This document shows positions 58,901 through 64,000 of a stretch of DNA of 64,000 nucleotides, in pieces (positions within the stretch are counted from its first letter, which is position 1; each line of letters starts with the position of its first letter). Source of the stretch: Golubevia sp. BC0850 (taxonomy: Eukaryota > Basidiomycota > Exobasidiomycetes > Golubeviales > Golubeviaceae); NCBI GenBank assembly GCA_012976225.1, contig JAAVVG010000004.1:1-64000 (forward strand). The letters run 5' to 3'. The notes under the pieces were generated by a model that was not told where the DNA came from, made no database searches, and was given only the letters and a program-made list of their open reading frames with translations. A program made the translations under genes and the position numbers.

Positions 58901-60155
58901 TCCTTCACAACCTCTCAAGAAGTCTTTCAGATGGGCGGATGAGACTGGAGAAGGCTCTCTGGACGACCATGGAAGCCTTCTTCAAAAGAAGCTGTCTGCT
59001 GGCCCTCCACCATCCTCTGCCAATCCCTCTCGCAACGCAGCTCCTAGCGAGAAGAGAGCTTCACTCTCAGCAACTTCTAGCACTCTTCGGTCTATCGAGC
59101 ACTCGCCGAGTGACTCAAGTCCGGAACAGCTTCCGCCACCTCCAAAGATGTCTGGTGGAAGGGTAGCTGCTATTCGATCTGGCGCCAAAACCTCAAACGA
59201 ATCAGATAGCTCAAGCACTGAATGGGAAGACTTTATCTCCGAAGCTCCAGTCATCTCTTCTTCAATCTCTTCCTCTCGAGGACAAGACTCCACTGCTTTC
59301 GGAGGTCCATCAAAGAAAGGAAGGACGAGCATCAGATCAAACATGTTCAACAGCAAGTTCTTAGCAGCCAAGAAAGGTGGCGAGATGAACTCTTTAAGCT
59401 CTATAGAAGAAGTTGTCGGAGGGGATCAAAAGGAGGACGCTCCAGGAAGAGCTGGAAGGAGAGCACCTGCTCAAGGCTTTGATCGACGTGTAGCTTCAGG
59501 CTCGCACTCTAGACCATCAGCTACAGCTCCGCCTGGAAGCTCGCCTAGGATCAGAGCGGTCTCATCTCCAACTACCAATTCTTCATCTAGTTCTCCAAGA
59601 CCTCCATTCTCAGAGATGAAGAACTCGCGCTCGGTAGCAAGCTTGAACACTACCAACTCAAGACCTGGACCTTATGCTTATGGTAAAGGGGAGAGGACTA
59701 GTGCCGCCGGTCCCGTCAGGAGGAAATCTAGAACCTCTGGTGGATTAAGCTCGTCGACTTCTTTCCACGCTTCTAGCGAAACGGACAGAGAATCGGTTCC
59801 ATCTTTCGCCAGACCTACTATTTCCTCTTCAACGTCCTCTTTCATGGCTCCGACAGCTGCATCTGCTTCTAGAAGGTCTAGTAAAGGAAGTGCTCCTCCT
59901 ATCTCGTCCGCACCTTCGTCTCGTCTCCTAGCCTCCGGCCCCACAGGTCACACTGCAGCAAGAAGAGCAGGTCAGTCTTCCAATCCTCCTGATTCTCTCA
60001 CCTCTAGAGCCTCTTATCAGAGCCTCAATTCCAGCTTCAATACTAGTACTTCAAGCGCCAGTACCAACCCCTTCTCTGTCATCAGAAGCACTACGCCCAC
60101 TTTCCCTCCCGTCGCAACCTCAACTTCAAGCAACAGCAAAGCTCCTTGGCGTTGA
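55936..60155 (+). CDS. KIP3: Kinesin-8 motor, Kip3-like
   Basis: Plus-end-directed microtubule motor and depolymerase that limits spindle and cytoplasmic microtubule length. Exons 55936-55963, 56249-56646 and 56868-60155 encode about 1237 residues. The motor begins SSITVAVRIRPFSPEE across intron 1. The P-loop GATGCGKTHT is split by intron 2 (about residues 142-151). Switch I is VSSRSHAVLQINV and switch II IIDLAGSERASATRN, followed by ANINKSLLALGNCINAL and VPYRNSKLTRLLKFSLGGN. The loop with KSILNAVDEKVLIFDPP is typical of kinesin-8. A neck coiled coil (VAQYVQAIHELKEEVAELKG) leads to a Ser/Arg-rich tail of about 600 residues, likely microtubule-binding and phosphorylated. Both introns, 285 and 221 bases, are long for this window. 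Confidence 0.93.
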
Positions 60156-60518
60156 TCGTCATTTGAATTCCAACCCCAAATCAAGTAAATCTTTCTGCAT
60201 GTGTCTCTGACCTTTACTAAATTCTCTCTGACTATATGTTTCAGTCTCGCACCTCATTATTATTAGATTCACTTACAGCATCATGACACTTTCCTAGTTT
60301 CTTTGTCTCCACACCATTTCAATCCGATTGATCAACTAGTCTATTCGAACTGTTTGTTTGTGACAACTCGTGAAAGGAGCAATCATTGTGAACGAGCAGA
60401 CAGACAGCACGACGACTAAAAGAATGTGATTAGGTGAAGTAGGTATACCAATGAAGATAGAAAGACTGAGCGAAAGTAGATGTAGTTGGCTCCCAGAATA
60501 AAAGTAGAAAACGAAGGT
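60156..60518. other. Intergenic between convergent genes
   Basis: 3' flanks of the kinesin and lipase genes. No open frame or structure of note. Confidence 0.45.
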
Positions 60519-61933
60519 TTAGGGAGAACATGTCTCAGCATCGCCAGCAGCACAGACGTATGGCATGAGTGCTGGCTCGACCTTGGTCTGAGAGATCGGA
60601 AGAAAAAGTGAGAGAATGAGTATTCGAATCCACTAAAGAGAATCAGCAGAAATCGGAGCGGTTGGATAACTCACACCAGGTTGGATGAGGAAAGAGCTCA
60701 CGTCGAGGGCGATGGCCTTGATTGTGAGAGCAAGTTTCTCCACCGTCTTCTTGTCGAATCCGGTTCCTGTGTAAATGGGAAATGAGGATTAAGAACAGAA
60801 CAGAAGGAGACTCAGAGGCTCTTGCAACTTACCAAAAATGTAATTGTTACAGTTGAACTTGGAGAATTTTGCACCAGGCACGATTCTGGCCATAGCTAAC
60901 GAGAAGGAAGCTGGCTCTATGATCATGGCAAAGTGTTCAGCTAATGCTAAAGGGCCACAAACATCCAAATCTTGAATGGCGTGGTTCTCGGCTCCAGGAA
61001 GAATCGAGGTAGCATTTTTGCCTTGCTCGTTCTGGATGACCTCGTCGTATCTTGTGAAAAGAGAAAGCGTCGGGACTAGAGCTTGATTCCCTCTCACCAA
61101 AAGAGCGTCAAGAAAGTGAGACCCCTTAGATTGTTGTCTGGTAGCTGGAGTACAGCCCTCTGCCAATAAATCTAGAGTGTCGCAGAGGAATGGACCTGAA
61201 TCGACTCCGTGAAAGTCTCCGGCCAAAGAAATAAAGTTCTCGACCATGGATCTAGTAGAAGGAAAGTAGTTTAGAGCCCATTGGATGTTGAGATTTCCTT
61301 GGGAGTGACCAATGACGTTGACCTTCTTGGTCTTAGATTGCTTGGAGAGTTTTGAGATGCCATAAGCTACGTACTCAGAGCTGATCTGTCGAAGGAGATG
61401 AGAAGAGTACGAATTAGATTAGACTTTCATATCTCAAGGTTTGAATTGATTTGGCTACTTGGTGCCCGACTTGCGGGTGATTGAGCTTCGACGTTCTAGC
61501 CCGGCTTTTCGAGGTACTCATTACTCACTTGTGCATCAGCTTGGGAACGATTTGGTAAGTCAACCCAACAGATCGAGTAACCTGGGCCAGCTGTTGGAAG
61601 AATCGTAGCATAAGGACCGAAAGACCTGAAGAGAGAGAAGGAATAGAATCGCCCCTGTCAGCCAACAGCTGGCAAACATTGAATACTGCTTGCACTCATG
61701 ACTCACCAACTCTCTTCTCCCGTTGAACCTGTTCCGTGAACAAGGAAGACGATACCTCCTTTAGAATCGGTCCCATTAGGACAAGTGATTGCCTCTGCCA
61801 TCGTCTTCTTTGAGACACTGAAGGCTGGATCTAAGGCTCGAGGTTCGATGATCTCGGTAGGTAGAGCGAAGACTGATGTCAAGCTCAAAAGAGCGACCGA
61901 CGTCAATGAAAGGAGAGGGGAAGGAAGTTGCAT
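60519..61933 (-). CDS. Secreted CalB-type lipase
   Basis: Exons 61933-61707, 61625-61529, 61385-60833, 60766-60675 and 60587-60519 give about 345 residues. The N-terminus (MQLPSPLLSLTSVALLSLT) is a signal peptide, so the enzyme is probably secreted. The order of motifs follows Candida antarctica lipase B: IVFLVHGTGSTGEESW, GYSICWVDLPNRSQADAQ, the nucleophile in VIGHSQGNLNIQWALNYFPS (Ser136), Asp222 in LFTRYDEVI, and His259 in VCGPLALAEHFAM. CalB itself has TWSQG at the nucleophile; here it is the commoner GHSQG. The C-terminus ends in a Cys-containing tail (YVCAAGDAETCSP). Likely an esterase or lipase on external lipids. The exact substrate cannot be told. Confidence 0.9.
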
Positions 61934-62173
61934 AGTTTTGGAAAGAAATGAAGGGAAAAGGAGAGAGAGGTGTGGGGAGAAGGAAGGATCTTTCCGAAGT
62001 GTTGGGAGATGACCTTGATTGCCACTCTCTCACTTCGGTGCGACCTGGCGTTTTGTCTCAGACATCTTCGAGTGTGCGAACTTGATGCGGTACATTAGAA
62101 TGCAGATGATGATAAAAGTACAAAGATAAAGACAGAAAAGCTGAAACCTATGAACAGAAGAAAGAAAAAGCCT

Positions 62174-63698
62174 TCAAACATGAGATCCAAATCTCTCTTT
62201 GAAATCATAATCTCCATCTTCTTCCTCATCTTCTTCCATAACATCTCTCTCTCCATCGATATCAGGTCTCCTTCCCATTCTCCTCAAAGCTTCATCCACA
62301 GTCTCAGGAGTAGAAGACACCTCTGGATTGACGAGACCTAACCTCCGAAGACTTTCTTCTCTCTCCAGAGCTTCTTCTTTCTCCCTTTGATGTAAGGCTT
62401 GCTCCAGATTGAGGGTATCTGCAAATGATAGAAGCATGGCTTTCGATTTGGGCTGGTACTGAGTGAAAGTGAAGGAGGGGATGGAGAAGGAGAAGTCAGT
62501 ACGAGAGATAAATGAAGGAACGGCGCTGGGAGATTGGATTTGGTAGACTGGAAACGGAAGGCATACATCTCAAAATTGAATCGTCTCCTTTCCCTGTTTC
62601 TGAGTCCATATGCTGAAAACCCTCGGAGTGATCGAGGAGCATGAAGGGCAGAGTGGAAACCTAAAGGGGAGCTGAAGGAGGAGTTGGAGAAAGGGAAGAT
62701 CGACGATTCGAAAGAGAGATGTATGCCTACCTTCCAGCTGGAGGATGCTTGAAGTACCTTGAGATTCATTGATTTAGTCGTGATTAGAATAGCCTCAAGT
62801 CACCTCCAGAGGATCAGCCGCCCGCTCGAACAGCCAAAGAGGATCAAGTGATGGGATCGGCGGATACCCCCAGTAGCAACTTCCCTCTCGAAAGGACTTT
62901 GCTAGAAGATCCTGCTATTCTAATTGTACACCATTCAGAAGCTCCATCCCTGTACTGTATCTGATTTCCAAGCTACCCAGCCGCAGCTGAACCTCCTTCC
63001 ACCCCACCACACGAGGCACTCACCAAAGTCTCCTCCCTCCTGAGTTCCATCTGAGCAGCTCTTGATAACCTAGGCGGACTAGAAGGATCTTTGGGATCGA
63101 TTCTCAAACTTGATAAAGCTTGATCCAAAGATTTGGAGTTGATATCGGACATGGCTCCTTGGTAATCCAATTCTCTTTCCTTTCCCTTTCCATTTCCATT
63201 TCCATTCAAAGAAGATAATCTCATTCCCTGTTGCAATTCCCTAATGCTTTGGGCGTTCTCTAATTGTTGAATCCTAATTCCAATCTCTTCCAAATCCGAA
63301 TTCAACCTTTTGAGAGTAGCAGGGTTCATTCTTGCAGTGGATTGGCTTGATTCTATGACCCTTTTGTTCCTTTCTAACATGGTATTTAACTCTGATAATG
63401 AACATTTGTTTAAAGGTTTCCTAATTCCTTGAGAGTTATGAGAAGTTCTTGGGATGAAGAGAGATGAAGCTGCTGATCGAGATGATGATCTGGGTTTGGG
63501 TGGAGAAGAAGTTGTTGCGATTGAGGATAGGGCTTGATTTTCTAGAGCAGATAATTGATGATGAGCAGCTATGGTTACTGCAGCTAAATGTGGATCATGG
63601 GGGATCACAGCTGTCTCGGAGGTGGAGTCAACTGGCTGAGCAGTAACTGAAGTTGGATGATAAGTTGGCGGATTTCTACCTTGAGGTAAAGAGATCAT
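62174..63698 (-). CDS. Unknown coiled-coil protein (possibly two genes)
   Basis: Exon 63698-63024 ends at a perfect GTGAGT donor, so the frame beyond it should be intron. A 27-base exon (62757-62731, VLQASSSWK) and a last exon (62458-62174) all join in phase 0 to give about 328 residues. The first part is Ser/Pro-rich, then helical (LSELNTMLERNKRVIESSQS, LEEIGIRIQQLENAQSIREL). The last part is charged (LEQALHQREKEEALEREES) with an acidic end (EEDEEEDGDYDFKERFG). The alternative is two genes, the second starting at the ATG at 62769 (MNLKVLQASSSWK). No family recognised. Confidence 0.5.
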
Positions 63699-64000
63699 GA
63701 TTGCCGATTGATGATTGGGTAAAGTAAAGTTGGGTGTGAGTAAGATAGGGTAATAAGCTTGTGGTGTGGTCAGATGGAAGCTGATTAGAAAAAGTTGGGC
63801 CTTCTATACCCCCTTCTCCCCCTCTCCCCTCTGGCAAAAACGGCATTTATTTGGATGATTACATTGTTTCAATTGAAATCCAGTCTAGCAAAAAATCTCA
63901 CTCTTTCGCGACTCATTGTTCCAATCTCTAATCGGCTCTCTTAAAGCTCCAACTCGAGGCGAGGGCCCAGAAATCTCACACAATAACGATCGGAATGCAG
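63699..64000. other. Right-edge intergenic sequence
   Basis: Upstream flank of the preceding minus-strand gene; no gene or motif seen before the window ends. Confidence 0.4.

Noticed and set aside
1-64000. CRISPR arrays, bacterial operons, biosynthetic gene cluster
   Set aside because: No spaced direct repeats, no operon-like gene packing, and the neighbours are unrelated housekeeping genes of a eukaryote.

Overview
This window is nuclear DNA from a fungus, most likely a basidiomycete. The genes are dense and on both strands. Most are broken by short introns, usually about 50-120 bases, with a nearly invariant GTGAGT donor and a pyrimidine-rich CAG acceptor. The proteins are typically fungal: mitochondrial phosphatidylserine decarboxylase, Sec62, Gpi11, condensin CAP-D2, kinesin-8 and a CalB-type lipase. 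I cannot fix the genus from the sequence alone. Exon joins given below were read by hand from splice signals, frame and family motifs.

Left part (1-9.6 kb): a fragment of a non-LTR retrotransposon runs off the left edge and abuts a short telomere-like TAACCC tract. Then come PSD1 (minus strand) and a HoxX-like formyltransferase/enoyl-CoA hydratase fusion (plus strand). An 800-base dispersed repeat (8853-9652) has a near-identical inverted partner at 31602-32407, so about 22 kb of genes lies between inverted repeats.

Middle (10-33 kb): SEC62, COA6, SUA5, a short-chain dehydrogenase, a divergent bromodomain protein, two small unknown genes, an Apd1/Aim32-type iron-sulfur protein, a decayed TPR/F-box/LRR-like gene and a RIX1/PELP1-like ribosome-assembly gene.

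Right part (33-64 kb): condensin subunit CAP-D2, preceded by two ACGCGT boxes, a Cys-rich unknown protein, an IML2/TTC39 protein, a 13-exon ABCC transporter, GPI11, a second decayed F-box/LRR-like gene related to the first, kinesin-8, a secreted CalB-type lipase and an unknown coiled-coil protein.

There is no biosynthetic cluster or operon-like logic. The set is mostly housekeeping: phospholipid and GPI synthesis, secretion, mitochondrial assembly, tRNA modification, chromosome condensation and spindle function. Several pairs are divergently transcribed from short shared promoters (COA6/SUA5, SDR/bromodomain, unknown/TTC39, GPI11/F-box). The least ordinary items are the fungal HoxX-like enzyme, the inverted repeat pair with internal hairpin subrepeats, a helically phased CGCCAG site cluster upstream of SEC62, a SEC62 first coding exon holding only the start codon, and an ABC transporter whose second signature motif is degenerate. 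I saw no tRNA, rRNA or CRISPR array.
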